Shown: piece after piece, positions 25,046 to 33,598 of the stretch
How positions within the stretch are numbered: the stretch's first letter is position 1
Layout of the letters: every line of letters starts with the position of its first letter
Assembly: GCA_016721725.1 (NCBI GenBank)
Contig: JADKHN010000006.1
Location: 310,001 to 374,000 of the forward strand
Direction of reading: 5' to 3'
DNA from: Chitinophagaceae bacterium
GTDB taxonomy: Bacteria; Bacteroidota; Bacteroidia; Chitinophagales; Chitinophagaceae
DNA length: 64,000 bases
Made by a program: the position numbers and the translations under genes
Notes under the pieces: generated by a model
Seen by the model: the letters and a program-made list of their open reading frames with translations, nothing else
Database searches by the model: none
What the model was told of the DNA's origin: nothing

Positions 25046-25639
25046 ATGAAACTGGAAGATACCCTGCTCCAACGCAGTCAACAACATTGTGAACTATGCG
25101 GCTCTGCCTCTCCCCTGAAATTGTATGAAGTTGGCCCTCAAGATCGGACCACGGAAGATAATTGCCTCATGGTCTGCGACAAATGCCGGGCCCAGATCGA
25201 TAAGAAGGAAGAACTCGATAGCAGCCACTGGGCCTGCCTGACCACCAGCATGTGGAGCGAGGTACCGGGCATCCAGGTGGTTTCCTGGCGCATGCTGAAC
25301 AGGCTGCGCAATGAAAGCTGGGCCTCAGACAACCTGGACATGATGTATCTCGATGAAGAACGTCTCGCCTGGGCCAAAGCCACCGGCGATCATGAGAATG
25401 ACGCCAGCGTAGACCTGCACAAGGATTGCAATGGCCAGCTATTAAAGACCGGCGATACCGTGGTCCTGATCAAATCACTGGATGTGAAGGGGTCGACACT
25501 CAATGCCAAACTGGGCACGGTGGTCAAGAACATCCGGATCGTGGAAGACAATACCGAACAGATCGAAGGCAGGATCGAGGGACAGGTGATCGTGATCCTG
25601 ACCAAGTACGTGCGGAAACAGAATCAGGCGGAAAAATAA
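25046..25639 (+). CDS. PhnA-like zinc-ribbon protein
   Basis: This is a 197-residue cytoplasmic protein. A zinc ribbon lies at the N-terminus (C15xxC18 and C44xxC47), a helical Trp-rich middle follows, and residues about 130-190 are the PhnA SH3-like domain: DCNGQLLKTGDTVVLIKSLD, VKGSTLNAKLGTVVKNIRIV, then GRIEGQVIVILTKYVRK. PhnA was named from the phosphonate operon but is not required for phosphonate use; in some bacteria the family hydrolyses phosphonoacetate, but that activity belongs to a different protein also called PhnA. The precise function here is unknown. The longer middle section is normal for the Bacteroidota form. Confidence 0.88.
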   Translation: MKLEDTLLQRSQQHCELCGSASPLKLYEVGPQDRTTEDNCLMVCDKCRAQIDKKEELDSSHWACLTTSMWSEVPGIQVVSWRMLNRLRNESWASDNLDMMYLDEERLAWAKATGDHENDASVDLHKDCNGQLLKTGDTVVLIKSLDVKGSTLNAKLGTVVKNIRIVEDNTEQIEGRIEGQVIVILTKYVRKQNQAEK

Positions 25640-25680
25640 ATTCATTGATCTTCACTGATCAACTCTTAAACGGTGAAGCT

Positions 25681-26589
25681 TTATTTGGTCACAATAATAT
25701 CAAAGGCCCGGCTCTTATCGCCGCTGTCCCAGCGGTAACGGACAAAATAACGCATGGCCCGGTCGGTCTTCAATTTAAAAGGGATCATCAGCAGGCAATT
25801 GACGGCGTTCCCCTCCAGGGTGCCCCCAACTTTCTTCAACAGGATATCCTTTATCTTGACCTCATTGAATGCGCTGTCATAAACGGTAAAACTTTCCTTT
25901 CCCTGGAACATATCAAAGATCGAACTGCCGTCGATCCCGGTCAGGTCGATCTTGACATAGGCCATGTTCGGGTTGGTACTGATCATCGTATCCACCGAGA
26001 CCGTTATTTTTTTCGCCTTCATATCGGAAAGCGATACCAGGGTACCCGCGGGAGCGTTTAGCTGCTGGGAAGAACCGCTGGTGTACACCTTTTCCCGGGG
26101 ATAGGCGATGGTGACCGGGTATTCCAGCCTGAGCTGGTTCTTCCCCTTCAGATCATAGATGCGGAAACGGATGCTGCATTTGGAATTGGGCTGTACCAGG
26201 CCTTCCGCTACACTGAACTTGAGGATCAGCAATTTCAGGTCCTTTTGGCTGAAGCCGGTCGCCGCTTTTGCCATCAGTTGGTTCTCTTCTTTCCACAATA
26301 CATCGCCTTTTGCTGAAACCACCTGCACCTCAGCGCCAACAAAGGCCATCTTTGTTTTATTGACCGTGAAGCCTGTGGGCAGCATCAGGTTCAGCTCCAG
26401 TTGCTGGTTCAGGGGTATGCGGTTGCCGAACAGGGGTTGGCCGTTCATACGGACCACGATCGATTTTGACCAGATCCCTTCATGTACAAACCGGATACCG
26501 GTCAGCGGCAGGATACCCTTGCTTTGGGCGGACAGGTGATTCATCCAAAGGCAACAACAAGCCATGAAAAACAAGAACGTTTTTTGCAT
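25681..26589 (-). CDS. Secreted protein of unknown function
   Basis: This 302-residue protein has a Sec signal (FLFFMACCCLWMNHLSAQ). The mature part looks like two beta-sandwich repeats: an Ig-like first half (SIVVRMNGQPLFGNRI, LNLMLPTGFTVNKTKMAFVGAEVQVV, CSIRFRIYDLKGKNQL), and a second half with KITVSVDTMIS, AYVKIDLTGI and IPFKLKTDRAMRYFVRYRW. No catalytic residues or repeats identify a family. The gene is convergent with phnA, whose stop lies 41 bp away. Confidence 0.5.
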   Translation of the reverse strand: MQKTFLFFMACCCLWMNHLSAQSKGILPLTGIRFVHEGIWSKSIVVRMNGQPLFGNRIPLNQQLELNLMLPTGFTVNKTKMAFVGAEVQVVSAKGDVLWKEENQLMAKAATGFSQKDLKLLILKFSVAEGLVQPNSKCSIRFRIYDLKGKNQLRLEYPVTIAYPREKVYTSGSSQQLNAPAGTLVSLSDMKAKKITVSVDTMISTNPNMAYVKIDLTGIDGSSIFDMFQGKESFTVYDSAFNEVKIKDILLKKVGGTLEGNAVNCLLMIPFKLKTDRAMRYFVRYRWDSGDKSRAFDIIVTK

Positions 26590-26817
26590 ATGACAGCTAT
26601 CTTTAGTGGGATGAGATACAATATATCATTTATTCATTGAAAAAAGAAACGGCCATGCAATGGGTAGGGATTCAGTCTGCTGAACAGTAAACGAAGATTC
26701 CGCTGACAAAGCCCGGCTGACAAGTCCGTACTTGCTGAAAAATGGCTCCCGGTCTACCACCCATTGAGTTACCCCGTAATACCTGTAAATTTATCGTCCA
26801 AATCATTAGCCCTAACC

Positions 26818-28431
26818 ATGAATAAACGATCTGCCTCCGTATTGAATTCCCTTGTCCGGGTCGCCAATCATTTCGATGAGGAATCGAACCGGTTGAAACC
26901 GGTCTTCTTGAAAACTTTGCAGGATAGCGCCTTGCCCACTGGTCAGCGGCTGCTCCAGTACCATGATTGTTTATTGTTCCTCTGTGCTTATCCCAATAAT
27001 GCTGTAACCCGGAAACTCGCCGAATCGGCCTTAAAAAAACTGGCCTCGAAACTGAAAAAAAAGGATCTTCCCAAAAAGAGCATACCGGATAATGAAGGGC
27101 TTCCATTCACGGTCACCCTGACCCGCTTCTCGCCTGAATTCTTGCAATGGCTGCTCGGTCACCGGGACCTGGATGTGGAATACGATTCCTTTTTTGAGCC
27201 CACCCTTTCGCTGAATGACATACTGAATATTACTTTGCCCGCGGTCTTAAAAGCGGAAACCACGGCCGGTTTGAATAACCTGGAACTCCTTGAAGCCCTT
27301 GGGGTGAAACCCAACCGGTATGTCCCGTTCCTGCTGGGGCAACTGGAGGCATTGAATGACTGGCCGCTGCTCAAAGAGTTGTTCATGGAGCGGATGGACC
27401 TCTATGTGAAACTCATCCCCCGGAACGCGAATTTTTCCCGGGCCTTCAACCGACTGCCGGTACAAGAGGCTTATTACCACCATGACCTGGTCAAGAAATT
27501 CGATCACGGATCCTTGCTCGACACCGCCCTTCCGTCCTTTCAAATACCCGAAAGACCAGAACGGGTTCAAATGGTGAACGTGATCAGGAACGCGATGGCG
27601 CTCACGGTACGCGAGATCGACCCGGCTACTTTCTTACAGGAAGAGACCCTTCGTTATTACGACCTTGAACGCGGATTGCGGATCGCCGTGTACAGCATGT
27701 TCCCCGAAAGGCAATTGCCGCTGGAAACCTATTTCGGTTTTACTTTTTTCAAGAACGGGATCCCCGTTTCGTATGGCGGGGTATGGGCCTTCGGGCACCT
27801 GGCCCGGCTCGGGTTGAACATCTTTGAACCCTTCCGGGGAGGTGAATCGGGTTATCTCCTCTGCCAGTTGATGCGGGTATTCAAACAGGCATTCGGTGTC
27901 AACCATTTTGAGATCGAACCCTATCAATTCGGGCTCGACAACCCGGGCGGTATCACCAGCGGCGCATTCTGGTTCTATTACAAATTCGGTTTCAGACCGG
28001 TAGACCCTGAGTTGAAAGAACTGGCGGAAGAAGAATACCGGAAGATCAAGACCCGGAAAGATTACCGCAGTTCCGAAAAGACCCTGATCCGGTTCACCCA
28101 GGGCAATATCGCCCATACCCTGGGAAATACCGTTCCGCAGGATGTACTCGATATCACCGGAAAGATCTTAACCGGAATAAAGCATGAATGGCCCCATAAT
28201 TTCCGTTCAGCCCGACTGAAAGCCAGCCAGGCATTTTGTGAAAAAGTGAAACTGGACCCGGAAGGACTGAACCCTATCCAGAAAAAGGTATTGGAGGAAA
28301 TGTCGCTCTGGGCCATGGCGATGAAGATCAGGAAACCGGAACAGCTGGTCCTGATGAAAGAAATGGTGCTGACAAAAACGAAAGACGATTATAGCTACCA
28401 GCAATTGTTACTGGCCTTTTTTGAACAGTGA
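26818..28431 (+). CDS. Uncharacterised protein with a GNAT-like C-terminal region
   Basis: This 537-residue cytoplasmic protein is read from the ATG at 26818; the TTG at 26764 would add 18 unlikely residues. The N-terminal 230 residues are helical (KTLQDSALPTGQRLLQYHDC, LGALGVKPNRYVPFLLGQ-type segments). Residues about 290-410 resemble an acetyltransferase: FGFTFFKNGIPVSYGGVWAF, then RGGESGYLLCQLMRVFKQAF, a possible coenzyme A-binding turn (RGGESG), and GAFWFYYKFGFRPVD, a typical GNAT final strand-helix. The last 120 residues are helical. The family is not one I recognise. The gene is convergent with, and 3 bp from, a 2OG oxygenase, so the two may be functionally paired. Confidence 0.55.
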   Translation: MNKRSASVLNSLVRVANHFDEESNRLKPVFLKTLQDSALPTGQRLLQYHDCLLFLCAYPNNAVTRKLAESALKKLASKLKKKDLPKKSIPDNEGLPFTVTLTRFSPEFLQWLLGHRDLDVEYDSFFEPTLSLNDILNITLPAVLKAETTAGLNNLELLEALGVKPNRYVPFLLGQLEALNDWPLLKELFMERMDLYVKLIPRNANFSRAFNRLPVQEAYYHHDLVKKFDHGSLLDTALPSFQIPERPERVQMVNVIRNAMALTVREIDPATFLQEETLRYYDLERGLRIAVYSMFPERQLPLETYFGFTFFKNGIPVSYGGVWAFGHLARLGLNIFEPFRGGESGYLLCQLMRVFKQAFGVNHFEIEPYQFGLDNPGGITSGAFWFYYKFGFRPVDPELKELAEEEYRKIKTRKDYRSSEKTLIRFTQGNIAHTLGNTVPQDVLDITGKILTGIKHEWPHNFRSARLKASQAFCEKVKLDPEGLNPIQKKVLEEMSLWAMAMKIRKPEQLVLMKEMVLTKTKDDYSYQQLLLAFFEQ

Positions 28432-28434
28432 CCC

Positions 28435-29085
28435 CTACCCTTTTGTCATGCGGAAAGAATTCCAGTCAACCCCGATGCGAAAAGTCTGGTAGATACGCCC
28501 GTCCTTCAGGTTGCCGCCATAATGGTTCGAGGCCGAATGAAATACACCGGAGGGATAAGCGACCATGCGGTTGACCCGGTAACCGGCCCGGTCTATTTCG
28601 ATCCATTTGCTGCGATCCTTCGTTTCCCTTTCCAGTTGCGCCCGCAGGTCGCTCAACTTCATTTTAAGCCGACGGGCATCGGCCGGCATGGCGGGATTGA
28701 TCAGCCCGGTCTTTTTGTGCATCCAGAGAGAAGTTCCGCAATCAATGGGAATACCCGGTGTCAGGTAGACCACAGCGGTGATGTCGTTATAGGGTTCGTC
28801 CGAATGCACACCCGGCACTTCCTTCTTTTTCCCTTTCGACAAGCCCTGGTAGAAGACCCCGTTCTCTTCAATGGGATCGGTATCCCAGCGGGTGATGCGG
28901 ATGCCCAGTATTCTTTCCAGTTTTTCCTTCACCCCTTTTTCATGATAGACCACCGTACTCCGGTAGCCGGTCACATGTTCAGGCTCATAATAATTACATT
29001 GGAGGGCGGTTTGATAAACGTCTTCGGGATGGCTGTAAAAATCATCTTTGATGATCATGAAGCGGGGGTAAAGCAGTTTTTCCAT
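28435..29085 (-). CDS. DUF6445-like 2-oxoglutarate/Fe(II) oxygenase
   Basis: This 216-residue cytoplasmic protein shows the facial triad of 2OG-Fe(II) dioxygenases: GVHSDEPYNDITAVVYL with H94 and D96, and FHSASNHYGG with H183, plus R197 in GRIYQTFR for the 2OG carboxylate. The strand VVYLTPGIPIDCGTSLWMHKKTG is also family-like, as in DUF6445 proteins of unknown substrate. N-terminal residues (DDFYSHPEDVYQTALQCNYY) are the type seen in small hydroxylases. The stop codon is 3 bp from that of the convergent GNAT-like gene. The reaction is inferred from motifs; the substrate is not known. Confidence 0.75.
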   Translation of the reverse strand: MEKLLYPRFMIIKDDFYSHPEDVYQTALQCNYYEPEHVTGYRSTVVYHEKGVKEKLERILGIRITRWDTDPIEENGVFYQGLSKGKKKEVPGVHSDEPYNDITAVVYLTPGIPIDCGTSLWMHKKTGLINPAMPADARRLKMKLSDLRAQLERETKDRSKWIEIDRAGYRVNRMVAYPSGVFHSASNHYGGNLKDGRIYQTFRIGVDWNSFRMTKG

Positions 29086-29292
29086 ACAGGTAAACTTTAA
29101 ATGGAACGATCGGTTATTTCAGTTCATATCGGTTGAAGGTGAAGGATCCTGAACTGTCCCTGAAATTACGCAGAATTGCCGACAGATGTTTTATGATCTC
29201 CGTCATACCCCCGATCTCAGGAAAAATACCGTCCGGTGGGTATCCTTGCGCCCGGATCCGGCAAGTATATTTAGATCTCTAAATCCTTACAG

Positions 29293-30180
29293 ATGAGAAA
29301 AATGTTTCTGGCCACTATCGGGATATGTTTCACCTTGACAGTGACCGCGCAAACAGATTACTGTACCCCACTCAGCAAGGCCGTCGCCGGCGCCAAACTG
29401 AATTTCGTGTTGTACAACGATTATAAGTTCAATACCCAGGGAGGAAAGGCTGCATTCCTGGCGGATTTCAGCTTTGTTCCCGGCATGCCCGGCTATATCT
29501 ATAAGGACCAGGCCCGGACCGAGGTCTATTTCTACCAGAAACTCGATGACGATATCAGTAAATATCAAAGCTACTACAGCGCACTCGAACAATGCCTGGT
29601 GAAGGAATCGGATAAATGGACCAAGTTGGACGGTAAGGATGGCAATGCGGTCATCTTCTCCTGTTACGCCACGGGCGGCGAGGTCATCCTCATTTCCGGC
29701 AACGCGGGGATCACCCTGAAGATCCAGCGCGACAAGAAAAAATCCATTTCGGTCTTATCGGAAAGCTTCTGCCGTGACCTGGAAACGATAGCAAATGCGG
29801 GAAGCCAGGGATTCGGCCCTGTATTGGGACGATTCCGGGATTCGGGGATCCTGGGAAGATCCTATGAGTGCACCCTCAAATTGAACCAGCGCAGCGTCTA
29901 CCCTACCATCTACCAGTCAAAGGATATCTTCGATAAGAACAGCATGAATTATTCCCTGACCGAGATGTTCAAATATTACGACATCCCCTATGACGAACTG
30001 GTGAAACGTTTTGAACAATGCCTGACCCCCGAAAAGGGATGGGTGAAATCCCCGCCGAAATACGGTGACGGGACGCAGTTCACTAAGGGGGATATCAAGG
30101 TCATGCTGACAACCGAACTCAAAAAGGTCAACCCGGATACCTTCGTCCGGATCGACAATTCGAACAAACTGAATCACTGA
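29293..30180 (+). CDS. Secreted protein of unknown function
   Basis: This is a 295-residue protein with a short Sec signal (MFLATIGICFTLTVTAQ). The mature portion contains Cys residues (YCTPLS, LEQCLV, FSCYA, SFCRDLE, EQCLTPE) and alternates strands and helices: DYKFNTQGGKAAFLADF, VYFYQKLDDDISKYQSY, then a helical segment before LKLNQRSVYPTIYQS. I recognise no family. The 5' region of about 200 bp may hold its promoter. It is a lone plus-strand gene. Confidence 0.5.
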   Translation: MRKMFLATIGICFTLTVTAQTDYCTPLSKAVAGAKLNFVLYNDYKFNTQGGKAAFLADFSFVPGMPGYIYKDQARTEVYFYQKLDDDISKYQSYYSALEQCLVKESDKWTKLDGKDGNAVIFSCYATGGEVILISGNAGITLKIQRDKKKSISVLSESFCRDLETIANAGSQGFGPVLGRFRDSGILGRSYECTLKLNQRSVYPTIYQSKDIFDKNSMNYSLTEMFKYYDIPYDELVKRFEQCLTPEKGWVKSPPKYGDGTQFTKGDIKVMLTTELKKVNPDTFVRIDNSNKLNH

Positions 30181-30426
30181 GCTGCTCAAAAAAATAAGCA
30201 CATTTTAAAGGCTGTCCCGTAATGACGGAATGGATGGATCATTCATTCAGGAACTAACCATTGCAGTCCATCCTTGGCTCTACTGTGAATTATACAATAC
30301 TCTCCCTGAATCCTGTAACAACCGCTGTCCTCTAATGACTCACCTTTAACCTCGTTGAACCAGTTATTAAACCCGGTTCAGGAAAAAAGCGTTCAACTCA
30401 TTCCTCATTAAACAAAATCATTCAAC

Positions 30427-30729
30427 ATGAAAAAAAGTTTCAGCAGACTACTGTTATTGATGGTGGTCCTATTTACAGTTTCCACCGCCGCTTCAGCGCA
30501 GATCTATGTGAGGATCCGGCCACCCGTCCCGGTGATCGTTCGTCCGCCGCAACCCAGCCGGACCCATGTCTGGATCGATGAAGAATGGGCTCCCAACGGC
30601 AGGAGTTACCGTTATTCGGGAGGTCATTGGGCCACACCGCCACGCAGGGGGTATCACCGGCAGCAAGGGCATTGGAAGCAGACCCGCCGCGGCAATGTTT
30701 GGGTACAAGGCCGTTGGAGCAGGCATTGA
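30427..30729 (+). CDS. Small secreted YXWGXW-repeat-type protein
   Basis: This 100-residue protein has a Sec signal (LLLLMVVLFTVSTAASAQ) and a mature part of about 75 residues that is basic, Pro-rich and aromatic: RIRPPVPVIVRPPQPSR, then repeated W-centred units WIDEEWAPNGRSYRYSGGHW, GHWKQTRRGNVWVQGRW. The W..GHW and VWVQGRW pattern matches the small YXWGXW-repeat family found in envelopes of Bacteroidota and Proteobacteria. It resembles, on a smaller scale, the Trp-rich protein at 327-1436. Function is unknown. Confidence 0.7.
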   Translation: MKKSFSRLLLLMVVLFTVSTAASAQIYVRIRPPVPVIVRPPQPSRTHVWIDEEWAPNGRSYRYSGGHWATPPRRGYHRQQGHWKQTRRGNVWVQGRWSRH

Positions 30730-30790
30730 TATGGCCTCGGCAAACAATCATGAATACGGATCATTCAGAAGGTAATGATCTACGGTCTTT

Positions 30791-30840
30791 CCCCGTCAGG
30801 ACACCCTTATTTTGGTTTAGAATAAGGGAACCTGTCGGGG
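30791..30840. repeat. Imperfect 50-bp inverted repeat
   Basis: CCCCGTCAGG and CCTGTCGGGG (one mismatch) form the outer arms and CCCTTATT / AATAAGGG the inner arms, with a loop of about 7 bases. No T run follows, so it is not a standard terminator. It lies 61 bp after the YXWGXW-type gene. Confidence 0.75.
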
Positions 30841-30897
30841 AATGCCGTTTTTATAATAGGGATATAAGATTCAGGGCGGAGAGATTAAAAAAACAAA

Positions 30898-30992
30898 TGA
30901 TCAATATTCAATGTTCAACGCTCAATGATCAAGTATCGGCTGCCTTTTCCTTGAGTATTGTTCATTGAGCGTTGATCATTGAACATTAAATG
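30898..30992. repeat. Degenerate palindromic repeat (ATTGAAC/GTTCAAT type)
   Basis: AATGTTCAACGCTCAATGAT on the left is largely complementary to sequence around TTGATCATTGAACATT on the right, with a GC-rich loop between. The unit is built from shuffled TTCAAT and TGATCA words. It fills much of the 336-bp gap between the plus- and minus-strand genes; nothing else is seen there. Confidence 0.6.
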
Positions 30993-31065
30993 AACTCGGT
31001 TTACGTGCCGAAGGCTCAATCAGCGTAATCAAGAAATCATATAAAATCTGCGTTCCTTTTCTCCA

Positions 31066-32283
31066 TTAATTCGCCTGTTGACTCTGTTGACCCTGTTTAT
31101 TCGGAGCACTCTTTTTTCTCCATTCCGCGATGATCGTTTTCTCCCTCGTCATCAACGCATCAGCTCCCGATAACATTTTGGCCCGCTTGGCTTCGGTTAC
31201 CGCATCGGAGTTCCACCAGGTATGTATGTCCCGCACGCTGTCTGCCAGCGGAGTGAACGTAAGTCCGTTCGCCACCGCGAATTCAATATTCACCCGGGCT
31301 GAGCCGTAATTGTCTCCTACCGGCATGATCCAGGGTATGGCATCGAGTACATTTTGCGCTTCGAGGAATTTGTAATCGGGTATGCGGACAAATTCGACGG
31401 CTGAGTTGAATGCCGCGTGTGCGCCATATACAAAAGCATACATACCCGTTGCAGAAGCAGGTCCTGCTGCATTGTACGTACCTGCCTTTTTGCCTTCCGC
31501 CAGCCTGATCATCCATTCGGCCACATCCCTGACGTCAATATATTGAACCGGATCGTCTTCCTTTCCGGGCAGCATCACTTCACCACCACGGGCCAGCCTT
31601 TCGGGCCAATAGGTGAAGCGGTCGGTCTGGTCGCCGGGCCCCATCATATAGGTCGGCCGCACGATGATCGAACGGTTCTTTCCAAAAGCGCTGATCACGG
31701 ATAATTCACTGTTGGCCTTCATCACACCGTAATCGTATTCGCCAAATTGTACGGGTGTGATGCCTTCGGGCACTTTCAGAACCGGCTTCGTATCTTCCTT
31801 GATGTTCTTTCCCAGGTAAGGATAATAAACCCCGGTGGATGAGGTGTACATATAGAGCTCCACATTGTCCTTCAGCAGTTCAGCCGCTTCCTTCACCCAT
31901 TTCAGTTTGTTCCCCGAATTATCGATCACCAGGTCCCATTTCCTTCCCTTCAGGGCTTCCATATTATTATCCCGGTCGCCGATCAGTTGCTCCACATCCT
32001 TGAATACGTCTTTCTGGACGGACGGCTTTGTTTTTCCGCGGGTGAATGTGCTGATGCTATGTCCCCGCTTCAGGGCATAGGCGATCTGGTGCGGACCCAG
32101 GAAGGTCGTTCCGCCCAGGATCAGGATCTTCAGGGATTGCGTCGCTGGTTCAGCCCTGTCTTCGCGTAGTGGATTCGCCAAGGCATCAAAAGGCTTTCCC
32201 AGCAAGGGAAACAGGGCACCGAGGGTGATGCCGGACTGGATGAATTTACGCCGGCTGTTCTGCTGTTTTTGTTCATTCTTCAT
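31066..32283 (-). CDS. Tat-exported extended-SDR NAD-dependent epimerase/dehydratase-like protein
   Basis: This 405-residue protein begins with a twin-arginine signal (SRRKFIQSGITLGALF) and continues into a Rossmann fold of the extended short-chain dehydrogenase family: KILILGGTTFLG (the glycine-rich motif, G57-G63), a YDYGVMK segment carrying the Tyr-x3-Lys pair, and RPTYMMGPGDQTDRF. The family oxidises, epimerises or dehydrates sugar nucleotides; export of a nucleotide-cofactor enzyme is unusual and requires folding with cofactor before Tat transport. The C-terminal 30 residues are basic and Gln-rich. It is not in an operon with the upstream gene on the other strand. Confidence 0.85.
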   Translation of the reverse strand: MKNEQKQQNSRRKFIQSGITLGALFPLLGKPFDALANPLREDRAEPATQSLKILILGGTTFLGPHQIAYALKRGHSISTFTRGKTKPSVQKDVFKDVEQLIGDRDNNMEALKGRKWDLVIDNSGNKLKWVKEAAELLKDNVELYMYTSSTGVYYPYLGKNIKEDTKPVLKVPEGITPVQFGEYDYGVMKANSELSVISAFGKNRSIIVRPTYMMGPGDQTDRFTYWPERLARGGEVMLPGKEDDPVQYIDVRDVAEWMIRLAEGKKAGTYNAAGPASATGMYAFVYGAHAAFNSAVEFVRIPDYKFLEAQNVLDAIPWIMPVGDNYGSARVNIEFAVANGLTFTPLADSVRDIHTWWNSDAVTEAKRAKMLSGADALMTREKTIIAEWRKKSAPNKQGQQSQQAN

Positions 32284-32317
32284 GACCCGTTGGTTTAAGT
32301 TTGAAAATACAGATGGC

Positions 32318-32938
32318 TTATTGCCTGCTTAATAATTTCTTTTTTTGAGATTCGTATTCCTCTTTAGTGAGTGCGCCGGATTTGTAGAGGTCGAATAATT
32401 TTTTGATCTCATCGGCCACCAGGAGCTTCCGCAGGTCTTCGGGCGAAGCGGGCTTCTCGATGGGCACAACCTTCACAGTTTCCTTTACCGGTGTTTCCAC
32501 CACCCTCACTTCAGTTCGCCTGACCTTGAAGTTTTCCGGTATGACCAGTTCGGGAGGCAGTCCGGCAAAGGCTTCCATGGCCCGTTCAAAATTCATGATG
32601 ATATCGGTTTCCTCTTTCTTCCCGTCGGCATAAGTCACGGTTCCCTGGATATTGATCGTGTTCTCATCCGTGCCGGATCGTTTATAACTCTTCAGTTTTC
32701 GCACCAGCAATGTGGCGTTCTTGAGGGAATAGGTATTGGTCTTGAGCAGACTGGGATGGAACTTGATGAATTTGAAATAGCCGGCGTCTGAAGTGCCCGT
32801 TCCCAGTTGCAGTACCGATCCTTTGTAGATATTATAGCCGCTGGTGGTATAGAGGGTATCTTGTTCGAATCGGGGCAGGGAGTTTTGCGCCAGGCTGATC
32901 AGCGGACAAAGGAGGAAGATGATGAGGATGCGTTTCAT
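32318..32938 (-). CDS. Secreted protein with C-terminal SHOCT-like domain
   Basis: This 206-residue protein has a Sec signal (MKRILIIFLLCPLISLAQ). Residues about 20-130 are beta-rich with no recognised domain. The last 30 residues, EIKKLFDLYKSGALTKEEYESQKKKLL, match the short C-terminal SHOCT domain, often found in pairs of small oligomerising helices. The likely role of SHOCT is oligomerisation. The upstream gap of about 660 bp to the M28 peptidase stop is filled by repeats, and the epimerase gene ends 34 bp on the other side. Confidence 0.65.
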   Translation of the reverse strand: MKRILIIFLLCPLISLAQNSLPRFEQDTLYTTSGYNIYKGSVLQLGTGTSDAGYFKFIKFHPSLLKTNTYSLKNATLLVRKLKSYKRSGTDENTINIQGTVTYADGKKEETDIIMNFERAMEAFAGLPPELVIPENFKVRRTEVRVVETPVKETVKVVPIEKPASPEDLRKLLVADEIKKLFDLYKSGALTKEEYESQKKKLLSRQ

Positions 32939-33003
32939 TGCGATACATGTTGTTGATAATAAAGCTAGGTATTAATTCGATAAACGTATAAGCCTGTAAA
33001 GTA

Positions 33004-33500
33004 TGTCAGTCTGCCTGTCCCGCAGCATTGCGGGAAGCTTGTCGAAGACATGCCGAACCGGAGTCATTTCGTCCCTTCCCTTCGACGAGCTCAGGGTGAC
33101 AGGGAGCTTTTTGTCAGTCTGAGCTTGTCGAAGACATGCCGAACCTTAGACATTTCGTCCCTTCCCTTCGACGAGCTCAGGGTGACGGGGGCTTTTTGTC
33201 AGTCTGAGCTTGTCGAAGACATGCCGAACCTTAGTCATTTCATCCCTTCCCTTCGACGAGCTCAGGGTGACAGGGAGCTTTTTGTCAGTCTGAGCTTGTC
33301 GAAGACTTGTCATTCAATTGCCCTGGTTCGTGGCACATCAAACAGAATGGCTTTTGCCGCTGGTCATAAGACCACGCGGCGGCAAAAGTATGTCAGTCTG
33401 CCTGTCCCGCAGCATTGCGGGAAGCTTGTCGAAGACATGCCGAACCTTAGACATTTCGTCCCTTCCCTTCGACGAGCTCAGGGTGACAGGGGGTTTTTGT
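33004..33500. repeat. Block of about 86-bp tandem repeats with GTCGAAGACATGCCGAACC
   Basis: Units begin at 33041, 33127, 33212, 33298 and 33428, with spacings of 86, 85, 86 and 130 bp. Each carries GTCGAAGACatgCCGAACC, GTCCCTTCCCTTCGACGAG, CTCAGGGTGACAGGG and CAGTCTGAGCTTGTCGAAG. The core is the same CTTCGAC/GTCGAAG word pair as the 25-bp repeats at 14074. The larger 130-bp spacing is explained by the palindromic insert at 33321. Confidence 0.9.
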
Positions 33501-33583
33501 GAGTCTGAGCCTCATTGCCCTGGTTCGTGGCACATCAAACAGAATGGCTTTTGCCGCTGGTCATAAGACCACGCGGCGGCAAA
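33321..33583. repeat. Two copies of a TTTTGCCGC-TGGTC-GACCA palindromic repeat
   Basis: Nearly identical 67-bp segments begin CCCTGGTTCGTGGCACATCA at 33321 and 33518 and contain the hairpin TTTTGCCGC-TGGTC-ATAA-GACCA followed by GCGGCGGCAAAA. The first copy interrupts the 86-bp repeat block. The inner TGGTC/GACCA arms match those of the RAYT-linked palindromes at 38463, 39068, 42566 and 43040, and a relic of the same lead sequence (CCCTGGTTCGTGGCACAC) occurs at about 42530. Confidence 0.85.
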
Positions 33584-33598
33584 TAGAGCTTACCGTTT

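Noticed and set aside
30791..30840. Transcription terminator after the YXWGXW-type gene
   Set aside because: The stem is strong, but no T run follows; kept as a plain inverted repeat.
33050..33502. A 150-codon frame in the 86-bp repeat block
   Set aside because: Its product is a periodic translation of the repeats (SLSLSKTC); there is no promoter, start context or homology pattern.
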